Of a stretch of DNA of 64,000 nt, positions 1 through 7,587 are shown in pieces. The DNA comes from Pseudocalidococcus sp964653145 (GTDB taxonomy: Bacteria; Cyanobacteriota; Cyanobacteriia; Thermosynechococcales; Thermosynechococcaceae). The translations under genes were made by a program, and so were the position numbers. Below the pieces are notes generated by a model, which saw only the letters and a list, made by a program, of their open reading frames with translations, ran no database searches and was not told the DNA's origin. Each line of letters starts with the position of its first letter. Position 1 is the first letter of the stretch. The stretch covers positions 31,529-95,528 of the forward strand of contig CAZZCG010000013.1 in the NCBI GenBank assembly GCA_964653145.1. Reading direction: 5' to 3'.

Positions 1-832
1 TTGAACCCCCTTGAACTACTTGTCCATCCAGAGGAATTTTCTTGCCCGGCCGCACCAAAATCACATCGCCGACCTGCACACTTTGAATCCCCACTTCCAC
101 ATCACCCTCAGGTTTGACCAGACGCGCCGTTTGGGGTTGTAGGCCAACAAGTTTACGAATCGCCTGGGAAGTTTGCCGTTTAGCCCGATGCTCGAGAAAC
201 CGCCCCAGCAAAACTAACGTGATCACGATGGCAGAAACTTCAAAATAGACATGATGCGACTGGCCCAGGTGATGACCCCAATCGGGAAAAAGCGTCAGCA
301 CCAAGGAATATCCATAGGCGGCGGTTGTCCCCAGACTGACCAAGGTATCCATCGTCGCGGTTTTGTGTTTGGCTGCTTTCCAGGCCTGGCGATAAAAAGA
401 CCCGCCCACCCAAACTTGCACTGGAGTTGCCAAGAGAGCCTGCACCCAGGGGGCCTGGAGAAATTGCGGAATCCCCGGATCCCAACCCGTCATCATCGGA
501 ATCGAACCGAGAAAAATCAAGGTACTTAAACCACCGCCCCAGGCAATTTGGCGAATTAGGTGTCGTTGTTCCCGCTGCCAGGCCTGGGTTTGGGTATCTG
601 AATCGAATAGTGCCGCCGTTGGATCCGCTAAATAACTGGCCCCATAACCCACATCTTTGATCGCGGCTTCAATGGCCCTAATCGAAATTTTTTCGGGATC
701 AAATGCTACCTGGGCCTGGGCTGTGGCTAAATTGACGGAACAGTGCTGAATCCCTGGTAACTGCTGAATCGCTTGGGTAATCGTACTCACACAGGCCCCG
801 CAGCGAACCCCTTCCAATTGCAACGTCACCAT
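1..832 (-). CDS. Copper-type P1B ATPase, N-terminal part (cut by window edge)
   Basis: Reading leftward from an ATG at 832, about 277 codons stay open to the window edge; the stop lies outside. The protein starts with a heavy-metal-binding domain with the motif GVRCGAC (Cys11, Cys14), then hydrophobic segments and the start of the actuator domain (VQVGDVILVRPGKKIPLDG). These are hallmarks of P1B metal-transporting ATPases, and the Cys pair favours Cu(I). Such pumps export copper from the cytoplasm or load it into thylakoids (CtaA/PacS types in cyanobacteria). The TGE, DKTG and CPC motifs would lie beyond the window, so metal specificity cannot be settled. The copper-chaperone gene 28 bp upstream on the same strand supports the copper assignment. 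Confidence 0.9.
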   Translation of the reverse strand, partial: MVTLQLEGVRCGACVSTITQAIQQLPGIQHCSVNLATAQAQVAFDPEKISIRAIEAAIKDVGYGASYLADPTAALFDSDTQTQAWQREQRHLIRQIAWGGGLSTLIFLGSIPMMTGWDPGIPQFLQAPWVQALLATPVQVWVGGSFYRQAWKAAKHKTATMDTLVSLGTTAAYGYSLVLTLFPDWGHHLGQSHHVYFEVSAIVITLVLLGRFLEHRAKRQTSQAIRKLVGLQPQTARLVKPEGDVEVGIQSVQVGDVILVRPGKKIPLDGQVVQGGS

Positions 833-860
833 CGCTTACACTCCCCCCCAACTTTGTTGC

Positions 861-1061
861 TTAACTCTCTGGGGTATAGCCCGCTTGGATAATAGCCTCG
901 TGGATGGTAGTTACCGGGGCCTGGGTTTGAATCGTCACCTGTTTTGTCGCCAAGTCAGCAGTAATTTCGGCGGTGGGCTCCAGGGCCTGGATTGCAGCTG
1001 TAATGATCTCGACACATCCAGAACAAGCCAAGTCAGGAATCCGAAGTTGATAGGTTGCCAT
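861..1061 (-). CDS. Copper chaperone (HMA domain, Atx1/CopZ-like)
   Basis: A 66-residue single HMA domain with the metal motif DLACSGC near residues 10-16. Small proteins of this type carry Cu(I) in the cytoplasm to P1B ATPases, and the ATPase gene starts 28 bp downstream on the same strand, so the two are probably co-transcribed. The frame is open 16 codons further upstream, but a strong ribosome site (GGAGG) lies 10-11 bases before the MATYQL start, and that start gives the normal length for the family. The usual Met before the first Cys of the motif is Leu-Ala here (LACSGC), which is tolerated in cyanobacterial relatives. Confidence 0.85.
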   Translation of the reverse strand: MATYQLRIPDLACSGCVEIITAAIQALEPTAEITADLATKQVTIQTQAPVTTIHEAIIQAGYTPES

Positions 1062-1300
1062 TGCTACTTGTCCTCCAGGCCAGATAAATACCAGCCTAGC
1101 GAATTCCAACGCCCCACAAAAATTGCTCGCGCCCCTATCTGTGAAATTTCGCCCCGATTAGCCCAGGCCAGCCAACAAGAACGCTCTATCTATCAAGTGT
1201 CGCCCGCAGAATATTAGATTCACTGGCCCCTGATTGATGAGGATTTGTCCATTCACGGTTTAATAAAGATTGCTCAATAATTATCTTTAAAATCATTCAA

Positions 1301-1621
1301 ATGGATGGACTTGACCGATATGTAGAAATCAGCTTAGGAGGTGAGGCGAGGATAATTTGTCGGTTCAGAGAAGGTTTTGCCAATCAGCCCAGTTACGCAG
1401 TCACGCTACTCTGTCAGATCAAGGGGAAGTGGTGTGAAGTTGTTAGAGCCGATGATTGGGATGGCAGGCCCCATCTGGACAGAACCTCTCCTGACGGCAC
1501 AGTAGCCAAAAGATGGAGCAAAGATACAGGCGATAATTTAAGTAACTATGAAGTAGCCTTAGATTGGTTACTAGAGAACTGGTACAAAGAGCGGGAACGA
1601 TATGAGTCTGAACTTAACTAA
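1301..1621 (+). CDS. Hypothetical protein, DUF7718-like, first gene of a two-gene cassette
   Basis: This 106-residue protein has a beta-rich core (RYVEISLGGEARIICRF, then a segment around KWCEVVRADDWDGRPHLD) and a helical end rich in Trp and Glu. The pattern resembles a small uncharacterised family (DUF7718) that I recall from bacteria and archaea; this is pattern recognition, not a search. Its 3' end overlaps the next gene by 20 bp in another frame, so the pair is translationally linked. No clear Shine-Dalgarno sequence precedes the ATG. The pair lies next to a minisatellite, a restriction enzyme and a toxin-antitoxin module, so a defence or addiction role is possible but unproven. Confidence 0.55.
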   Translation: MDGLDRYVEISLGGEARIICRFREGFANQPSYAVTLLCQIKGKWCEVVRADDWDGRPHLDRTSPDGTVAKRWSKDTGDNLSNYEVALDWLLENWYKERERYESELN

Positions 1622-1880
1622 AGCTGAACAACAACGTCTAGCTACGGTCAATATGCAAGTCGCTCGACAATTAGGTAAAGCTCTGAAGAATCCTGAAGTC
1701 TTAGCTGATATACCAAATGGGGCCGCTGTTTTTCCAATCACTACTGATGCTTGGATCAATGAGCAAAACCAGAAACTTGCTTCTATCGCTCTGTCTGAGG
1801 GAAAGCCTGTTCATTGGGTGAAAATTGAGGACTTAACTAAAACACAGAGCCTCAATACGACAGAAATCGTTACTGCATAG
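1602..1880 (+). CDS. Hypothetical protein, DUF5647-like, second gene of the cassette
   Basis: A 92-residue protein. The stretch LGKALKNPEVLADIPNGAAVFPI followed by an alpha segment (NEQNQKLASIALSEGKPVHWVKIED) resembles DUF5647, a family of unknown function in which a helix is followed by a Pro-Asn-Gly-Ala turn and a short strand. It overlaps the upstream gene by 20 bp and is almost certainly co-expressed with it. No catalytic residues can be named. It could be the partner of the upstream protein in a toxin-antitoxin-like pair; the size and overlap fit, but nothing in either sequence identifies toxin or antitoxin. Confidence 0.5.
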   Translation: MSLNLTKAEQQRLATVNMQVARQLGKALKNPEVLADIPNGAAVFPITTDAWINEQNQKLASIALSEGKPVHWVKIEDLTKTQSLNTTEIVTA

Positions 1881-1948
1881 TAAGCTCAATCTCCAGGCTT
1901 GGCTAAAATCAGCTAATACCTAGGCTTAGGTAGGTTCATCTGAGTTCA

Positions 1949-2216
1949 GAGCTTCATCATTCGAGGTTAGAGCTTCATCATTCGAGCTTTGGGCTTCATC
2001 ATTCGAGCTTTGGGCTTCATCATTCGAGGTTANNNNNNNNNNNNNNNNNNNNNNNNNNNNNNNNNNNNNNNNNNNNNNNNNNNNNNNNNNNNNNNNNNNN
2101 NNNNNNNNNNNNNNNNNNNNNNNNNNNNNNNNGAGCTTCATCATTCGAGGTTAGAGCTTCATCATTCGAGGTTAGAGCTTCATCATTCGAGGTTAGAGCT
2201 TCATCATTTGTAGAGC
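1949..2216. repeat. 21-bp tandem repeat (minisatellite) interrupted by an assembly gap
   Basis: Four head-to-tail 21-bp units are readable before the gap (1949-1969, 1970-1990, 1991-2011, 2012-2032) and four after it (2133-2153, 2154-2174, 2175-2195, and a diverged one at 2196-2216). The core is CTTCATCATTCGAG followed by GTTA or CTTT. Degenerate copies flank the block on both sides. Units abut directly with no spacers, so this is a minisatellite and not CRISPR. Because 21 is a multiple of three, the minus strand reads as repeated SNDEAL/SNDEAQ heptapeptides in the same phase on both sides of the gap. Confidence 0.95.
2033..2132. other. Assembly gap (100 N) inside the tandem repeat
   Basis: Exactly 100 unknown bases sit inside the 21-bp repeat block. 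A round 100 is a conventional placeholder, so the true number of repeat units is unknown, and coordinates downstream are offset by an unknown amount relative to the real chromosome. Confidence 0.95.
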
Positions 2217-2273
2217 AAGGCTTGTTCGCAGAGGTCAGAGCTTGATCATTCCAGGCCAAAATCCACTAATCCA

Positions 2274-5200
2274 TTAAATCGGCCGGGGAATCGGCATTCG
2301 GGGCGGGGCAGTTTTCCACATGAGATCAATTTCTTCAGGGGTGAGGCCATAGGCTTGATTGACTAAATCTGAGAGTTGAATTTCTAAGGTGAGAGCTTCG
2401 GCATTACGGGCCTGGATTTGGGGGGCATAGTCTTGATAGGCTTCTCGGAGTTCTTTCAATCCCTTGGGGCTAAGGCTTGTTCCTTTGGGTTTTCTGGCTC
2501 TGACTTCTTGGACAAACTGATCACTGTCTAAGCTGGCAAAGTTTTCGAGTTTTTGGCCAAGTTTGGCAATGTTCTGCTCGGTCTGGAGCCAATCCAGGAG
2601 TTCTCGATGGCTGGCCTGGTTTTGTTGGGTGATTTTAATTAAGCGGCTAACTTTAGGTTCAATTTGTGACTTTATTTCATCAGATGGTGGGGCAATCGGT
2701 AAAATTTCCACTTGTTCTCTAAACATTCTTAAGGTGTCATTGATTGCGTGTTGCAAAAGTCGGTGAGAAATCCACCATGTTAGGGGTGAGCAAAACCATC
2801 CGAGAAAATACAAGTCACTTGTGGGCCAAATGTAGCAAGTATTAACTGGATAGAAGCCAACATCATCAAAACTAAACCAGGAATAAGTTGCTAAGTCTTG
2901 AGTAATAATTTTGGGCTGTTCAAATAGTGAATAGTAAGAACATGGTCTAAGCTCCCACCAATATTTACCTTGATCTCTACGATTTCTTAAGCTATTTTCA
3001 TAAGGTTTTAGATGTTGATAAAGAGATGGATAGGTTTTAGAAAAGATAGACTCAGCATCTTCTTGATCGCTCCAACTCCAAGTTTCATTACTACTCGATT
3101 TCAATAAAATAATCCATAAGTTTTGCCAATCTGGATTCCATCGCTTAATATCCTGACCTCGCAAGTATGGCTTAATAATATCTGCACACTTTGGATCGGC
3201 ATTAATTAATTGATCTTTAGTGGAATTGTCAACTAAGTACGCTTTATTTAGGCAAGTTTTAATTCCGTAGTTAGGCTTGACCCCAAGATAATCTTTCAGA
3301 GGAATCCCAACTGCTTGAATCTTCTGCATCAAAGCATCAGCTTCTGGGGGTTCAAGGCTCCAGGCCTGATCTGTAAACCGAGACCAAGGAATATCAAACC
3401 CCTCCTGCTGCACATACTGAGGCAAACTAATTTCGGGTAACTTCTCACGGGGAACCGGACAGACTCGCACCGTTTGATTCGTTCCAGTTGGGGCTGTTGG
3501 CTTACGCATCGAGACAATGCAGGGAAACACATCGGCATCGACAAAAATCGGGGCATGGCCAAAATCGAGAATTTGCTCAAACACCGAATTTTCAGCAAAG
3601 AACCGCCGCAACTTGTCCCCATAGCCCGCCTTGAACCACTTATTTGTAACGATGTAGGACAGCACCCCCTCCGGCTTGAGAATCTTGAACCCTAACTCAT
3701 AAAAATAGACATACAGATCAGCCACGCCATCATAGGACTGATAATGAATTTCCAAATAGGGCTTAAACGGGGTCAATAATTCTTGGCGGACATAGGGCGG
3801 ATTTCCTAGCACCACATCAAACCCACCATCATCAAACACATCAGGAAACGCCTGCTGCCAATCAAACGCCAAGGGATGAAAACTCGGATCAGCCACGATG
3901 GAATTACCCACCTTGATATTGTCATCCAAATAAGTCAGCACCTTGCCCCGTTCCGCTGTCTTTAACCACAGGGATAATTTCGTAATTTCCACAGACTCCG
4001 GCGACAAATCAACCCCAAACAGATTTCGATTGAGAATCGTTTTGTTCAGGTCAAATAAACTCCGTTGCCCCACCACATCCGCCGCCACCTTTCCCTTACT
4101 TTGTTGATCCACTGCCAAAGCGGCTAAGGCTTCATTCACCCGCTCATATTCTCGGTTTAAGTAATCAAAGGCCGCAATCAAAAACGCCCCCGAACCACAG
4201 GCTGGATCGACAATGCGGGTATTAAGCAGAATCTCTCGATACCCTTCCCAAAACTTAACTTCAGTATCTCGCCGTTTCTTGGTTGCTTGCTTCGGAATCC
4301 TGTCTAATCCAAGTTGTGCCGATAACATTGCTTCCTGGCGGCTTAAATATCCCCCCAAAGCCACCTCGACAATGTATTGCGTAATAAATGCCGGAGTGTA
4401 ATAAACCCCCTGAGTCTTGCGCTTGCCTTGCTTTTGGTTAAATGCTTCTCCCGCCGCTAACGCCTTCAACTCCTCCAGGTCACTCACCGACTGCTCAAAA
4501 ATATGCCCCAAAATGTTGACCGACACTTCCGTATCAAAATCAAACCGAGTTAAGTCCTTGAGTTGCCCACAGAGTTGATCCGTAATCTGAAGCTGCCTAT
4601 CCAAAAGCGGATCAAGTTTGAACAGGCCGCCGTTGTACCCCGGAATTTGTGGATTCTCATTCCCTTCATCAACCCAACGAAAAATAGCCTTGTAGTTTTC
4701 CCAAATGGGCCTGGGGTTGTAAATATCTCGATGCTCATAGGCTTTTTGGATTGTCTTATCCGGCAATAACCCCCGATCCTCACAAAAGGCAATAAACAAT
4801 ACCCGATCCAACACCTTCTGGGCTTTTTCAATCAGGATTGTGTCTCGATTCTCGATGGTCTGGGGAGCTGTGGCTTGGAAATGTTGGGCTAAATCAACTC
4901 GAACTTGCTTGTATTGCTGATACAGAGCATTGGTAATCGCTGCCTCAGCTTCATTGGACTCCGCTAATAAGTCATCAATCCGGGATCGGGCCTGGGGTTG
5001 ACTCGGGTTGGGTAAAAAGTTCTCCCGGCATAGCAAGAAATAAAACCGCTGAAATGCCTCCATCTCCCCCAAGTCCAGCAAGCGAAATGTTTCACAATAA
5101 GCCGGGGTTTTACTGGTTTGGTAGAGCCGAATTTCCCGATAGTTCGAGACAATCACCCACTTACAATCCGAGGTGTAATTGGCATATCGCCACCCTTGAT

Positions 5201-5633
5201 CCACCGCTGACTCCTTCCGGCCTGGAGCAATCCGATCCAAATCATCCCTGGCCCCCTTCAATTCAATCGGTGCAATCACCCGCCCAGATAACTTAACCCC
5301 GCCTTTGGCCTGCTCAGTAGCCGTAAAGAATCCTAACGCCCCATCAGCCGAACCGCCCCCATCGGTAATGCTCTGCTCGGCATGAATCTCCCAGGCCTGG
5401 CCACTACCCTGAATCACGGAACGATAACCCAAGCTGGCCTGGAAAATATCAGCTAAAAAACTGCCATGAAGCGAGGTTTCCTTGACTTGATCCAATGTTC
5501 CTGAGTTCAAAGTACCAATCCACTGCAATACCTTCCCATGTCGCTCGGATAAATCAGCCGGAAACGTAAACGCCCGAATCGCTGTGGTCAGAGTCTTGTC
5601 ATGAAAAAGCGGGTTAGTTGGCTGTTGAGACAT
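2274..5633 (-). CDS. Single-chain restriction-modification enzyme (type IIG, Eco57I-like)
   Basis: A 1119-residue protein combining nuclease, methyltransferase and target recognition. Residues about 95-175 look like a PD-(D/E)xK nuclease (Asp98; IELKG with Glu124 and Lys126). Residues 476-484 hold the AdoMet motif DPACGSGAF and 611-614 the catalytic motif NPPY of gamma-class adenine-N6 methyltransferases, followed by DLYVYFYELGFKIL typical of Eco57I-like enzymes. The C-terminal 400 residues should be the TaqI-like specificity domain. Enzymes of this type modify host DNA and cut unmodified foreign DNA. No separate S or R gene is adjacent, which fits a one-gene system. It is full length without frameshifts. 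The recognition sequence cannot be predicted from sequence alone. Confidence 0.88.
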   Translation of the reverse strand: MSQQPTNPLFHDKTLTTAIRAFTFPADLSERHGKVLQWIGTLNSGTLDQVKETSLHGSFLADIFQASLGYRSVIQGSGQAWEIHAEQSITDGGGSADGALGFFTATEQAKGGVKLSGRVIAPIELKGARDDLDRIAPGRKESAVDQGWRYANYTSDCKWVIVSNYREIRLYQTSKTPAYCETFRLLDLGEMEAFQRFYFLLCRENFLPNPSQPQARSRIDDLLAESNEAEAAITNALYQQYKQVRVDLAQHFQATAPQTIENRDTILIEKAQKVLDRVLFIAFCEDRGLLPDKTIQKAYEHRDIYNPRPIWENYKAIFRWVDEGNENPQIPGYNGGLFKLDPLLDRQLQITDQLCGQLKDLTRFDFDTEVSVNILGHIFEQSVSDLEELKALAAGEAFNQKQGKRKTQGVYYTPAFITQYIVEVALGGYLSRQEAMLSAQLGLDRIPKQATKKRRDTEVKFWEGYREILLNTRIVDPACGSGAFLIAAFDYLNREYERVNEALAALAVDQQSKGKVAADVVGQRSLFDLNKTILNRNLFGVDLSPESVEITKLSLWLKTAERGKVLTYLDDNIKVGNSIVADPSFHPLAFDWQQAFPDVFDDGGFDVVLGNPPYVRQELLTPFKPYLEIHYQSYDGVADLYVYFYELGFKILKPEGVLSYIVTNKWFKAGYGDKLRRFFAENSVFEQILDFGHAPIFVDADVFPCIVSMRKPTAPTGTNQTVRVCPVPREKLPEISLPQYVQQEGFDIPWSRFTDQAWSLEPPEADALMQKIQAVGIPLKDYLGVKPNYGIKTCLNKAYLVDNSTKDQLINADPKCADIIKPYLRGQDIKRWNPDWQNLWIILLKSSSNETWSWSDQEDAESIFSKTYPSLYQHLKPYENSLRNRRDQGKYWWELRPCSYYSLFEQPKIITQDLATYSWFSFDDVGFYPVNTCYIWPTSDLYFLGWFCSPLTWWISHRLLQHAINDTLRMFREQVEILPIAPPSDEIKSQIEPKVSRLIKITQQNQASHRELLDWLQTEQNIAKLGQKLENFASLDSDQFVQEVRARKPKGTSLSPKGLKELREAYQDYAPQIQARNAEALTLEIQLSDLVNQAYGLTPEEIDLMWKTAPPRMPIPRPI

Positions 5634-5888
5634 CGTTACGCCAGATCATTTTTTCTATACTGACATCTCAACCCAAAACCTATTCTGCAATCGCTAAAAT
5701 TGTGTCTCACCTGGCCTGGACTCGTTCTAATAACGCCATACCAACTTAGCTTTTGATAAATTCTGACTCTATTATGGCCTGGTTCTTACTAGCTTCTGTC
5801 CCTGGCCTGGATACGGTTTGCTGCAACCTACCTAAACGTTTCTATGCTGTAATGGGAAAATGATTTACTAAGCCTTGCACCTAAAACC

Positions 5889-6179
5889 ATGAAAAAGATA
5901 GATGCTCTTAGGTTACTCCAGGCCCATCAGCAAGAATTAAAACAACTGGGGATTAAATCCCTCAATCTCTTTGGCTCAGTTGCCCTTGATCAAGCCAATG
6001 AAACCAGCGATCTTGACTTATTAATAGAACTCGATGAATCCTTCGGTTACTTTGAACTGTTCCGTATCCAGCACTATCTAGAGGACCTTTGTAAATGCCC
6101 GATTGATCTCGGAACCATTGATGCACTTAGAGAACATCTCAGACAACCCATCCTTGATTCCGCCATCCATGTCTTCTAG
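5889..6179 (+). CDS. MNT-type nucleotidyltransferase antitoxin (MntA-like)
   Basis: A 96-residue minimal nucleotidyltransferase. The motif GSVALDQANETSDLDLLIE has the GSx10DxD pattern that binds Mg and nucleotide, and it follows NLFGS as in the family. In characterised HEPT/MNT pairs the MNT protein AMPylates a tyrosine of the HEPT toxin and neutralises it. The next gene encodes a HEPT protein and starts 11 bp before this stop, the usual arrangement. No obvious Shine-Dalgarno precedes the ATG. The pair stands beside the restriction enzyme gene, on the opposite strand, as part of an accessory region. Confidence 0.87.
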   Translation: MKKIDALRLLQAHQQELKQLGIKSLNLFGSVALDQANETSDLDLLIELDESFGYFELFRIQHYLEDLCKCPIDLGTIDALREHLRQPILDSAIHVF

Positions 6180-6519
6180 AGCGGCATCCCAGAGAGTCCA
6201 AGACATCCTGAACGCGATTCAAAGCATCCAACAGCGAATTGCCACCCTTAATTATGAGGAATTTTTCCATAACGAAACGATTAACAAAGCTGTTCTCTAT
6301 GACCTTATTGTTATTGGCGAGGCTGCTAACCAAATCCCCCGATCAGTTCAAGTACTAGCCCCTGAAATTCCGTGGAGATTAATGTCTGATATGAGAAACA
6401 TCATTACCCATGAATACTTTCAAGTCAGCCTCAAAATCACCTGGCAAACAATCAATAATAATATTCCTGGATTAATTAGACCTCTTCAGCACCTTCTCAC
6501 CCAACTATCTGAGTTTTAG
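6169..6519 (+). CDS. HEPT-domain RNase toxin (HepT-like)
   Basis: A helical 116-residue HEPT protein carrying RNIITHEYF, which fits the RX4HXY motif of HepT ribonuclease toxins, including the Tyr that the partner AMPylates. The frame is open 22 codons further upstream, but the start at 6169 (MSSRAASQR) gives the usual size and the usual short overlap with the antitoxin gene. Its expected action is RNA cleavage that stops growth when the MNT partner is lost. HEPT/MNT pairs are common in cyanobacteria. Both motifs are intact, so the module looks functional. Confidence 0.87.
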   Translation: MSSRAASQRVQDILNAIQSIQQRIATLNYEEFFHNETINKAVLYDLIVIGEAANQIPRSVQVLAPEIPWRLMSDMRNIITHEYFQVSLKITWQTINNNIPGLIRPLQHLLTQLSEF

Positions 6520-6560
6520 TGAAAATTGCAATTCATATATATTTGTAAATCCTAAACACC

Positions 6561-7310
6561 TTATTCAGAGGGAGTTAAAGCAGTATTTTCCGTTAATTTA
6601 CCATCTTCCATGTAAACCAAGCGGTCAGCAATATCTAAAATCCGGTTATCGTGGGTAACAATCAAAATCGTACAGCCCTGTTCTTTAGCAAGGGTTTGCA
6701 TCAACTCCACCACATCCCGCCCGGATTTCTTATCTAAAGCAGCGGTGGGTTCATCAGCCAAGACAATTTTTGGACGACTAGCTAAGGCTCTGGCAATGGC
6801 AACCCGTTGTTTTTGCCCACCGGATAAGTCGTGGGGAAAGTAATCCACTCGATGCCCCAGGCCAACCGCCTCTAACATTGCCGTTGCTTGCTGATCTAAA
6901 TCTCCATCAAGATAGTGATCGTGGAGTTCGAGAGACATCCGGACATTTTGTTTAGCTGTCAGAAAAGACATCAGATTGTGGGCCTGGAAGATATAGCCTA
7001 TGTTGCTGCGAAGTTGGGTCAGTTCTTTTTTATTAGCTCCGTTGATTTCTTGATTGAGGATTTTTAAACTACCGGATTGAGCCGACCGTAAGCCTCCCAT
7101 AAGTGTCAACAGCGTTGTTTTTCCAGATCCCGATGGCCCAGTCATGATAATAATTTCCCCGGCCTGGATCTCTAAGTTAATGTCAAAAAGAACTTGTTTG
7201 CGAGTATTATCGGTGCCAAAGAAATGATCCAAGTTATGTATTTTAATCACTGGGGCTTGAGTTTGAGCATCCACATCGGGCAAATTTCGATAATCTGTAG
7301 TCATCACCAT
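6561..7310 (-). CDS. devA: DevA-type ABC exporter ATPase
   Basis: An ABC ATPase of about 249 residues with Walker A GPSGSGKTT (58-66), signature LSGGQ (162-166) and Walker B IVLADEP. The sequence HNLDHFFG followed by VLFDINLEI is typical of DevA, the ATPase of the DevBCA glycolipid/lipid exporter of cyanobacteria. I prefer the start at 7310 (MVMTTDYRN) over 7325 because GGAG sits nine bases upstream. It is the last gene of the tetR-devB-devC-devA unit, but a HicB-like gene on the opposite strand separates it from devC, so it may also have its own promoter. The cargo in a non-heterocystous organism is unknown. Confidence 0.85.
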   Translation of the reverse strand: MVMTTDYRNLPDVDAQTQAPVIKIHNLDHFFGTDNTRKQVLFDINLEIQAGEIIIMTGPSGSGKTTLLTLMGGLRSAQSGSLKILNQEINGANKKELTQLRSNIGYIFQAHNLMSFLTAKQNVRMSLELHDHYLDGDLDQQATAMLEAVGLGHRVDYFPHDLSGGQKQRVAIARALASRPKIVLADEPTAALDKKSGRDVVELMQTLAKEQGCTILIVTHDNRILDIADRLVYMEDGKLTENTALTPSE

Positions 7311-7323
7311 TGCTTGACACTCC

Positions 7324-7587
7324 ATGAAACAAGACTTTACGGTGGGAATTTGGCAAGAAGGGAATTGGTATGTGGCCCAGTGTTTAGAAATTGATCTAGC
7401 CAGTCAAGGGAAGACCGAACCTGAAGCCTTAGCCAATATCCAAGAAGCGATTGAACTGTTTTTAGAACCTCCCACCTCTGATTTAAAAACCTATCCCGAT
7501 CTGTTTTTAGAAAATATCAGCCGGATCTGCCGCTTGGAGTTTTCGGATTGCGATGGCCCCAGAAATAAAGCACATGACCACTGTTAA
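7324..7587 (+). CDS. Solo HicB-like protein, antisense between devC and devA
   Basis: Residues 4-48 (FTVGIWQEGNWYVAQCLE..., then ASQGKTEPEALANIQEAIEL) match the partial RNase-H fold of HicB antitoxins. The last 25 codons run antisense into the end of devC (7507-7587). No HicA mRNA interferase gene (about 60-80 residues with a conserved His) is seen next to it, so this is an orphan HicB. Solo HicB-like proteins are common in cyanobacteria and may be remnants or regulators. It starts 14 bp from the chosen devA start on the opposite strand, so the two genes share a divergent control region. Confidence 0.65.
   Translation: MKQDFTVGIWQEGNWYVAQCLEIDLASQGKTEPEALANIQEAIELFLEPPTSDLKTYPDLFLENISRICRLEFSDCDGPRNKAHDHC

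Noticed and set aside
885..1217. 110-codon rightward open frame across the copper chaperone gene
   Set aside because: Overlaps a clear HMA gene and has no start signal or family match.
1949..2216. CRISPR-like array
   Set aside because: The units abut without spacers, are only 21 bp and diverge gradually at the edges; this is a minisatellite.
2020..2259. Protein-coding gene made of the SNDEAL repeats
   Set aside because: Start would be TTG without a ribosome site and the frame crosses an unknown gap; kept only as a finding about the repeat.
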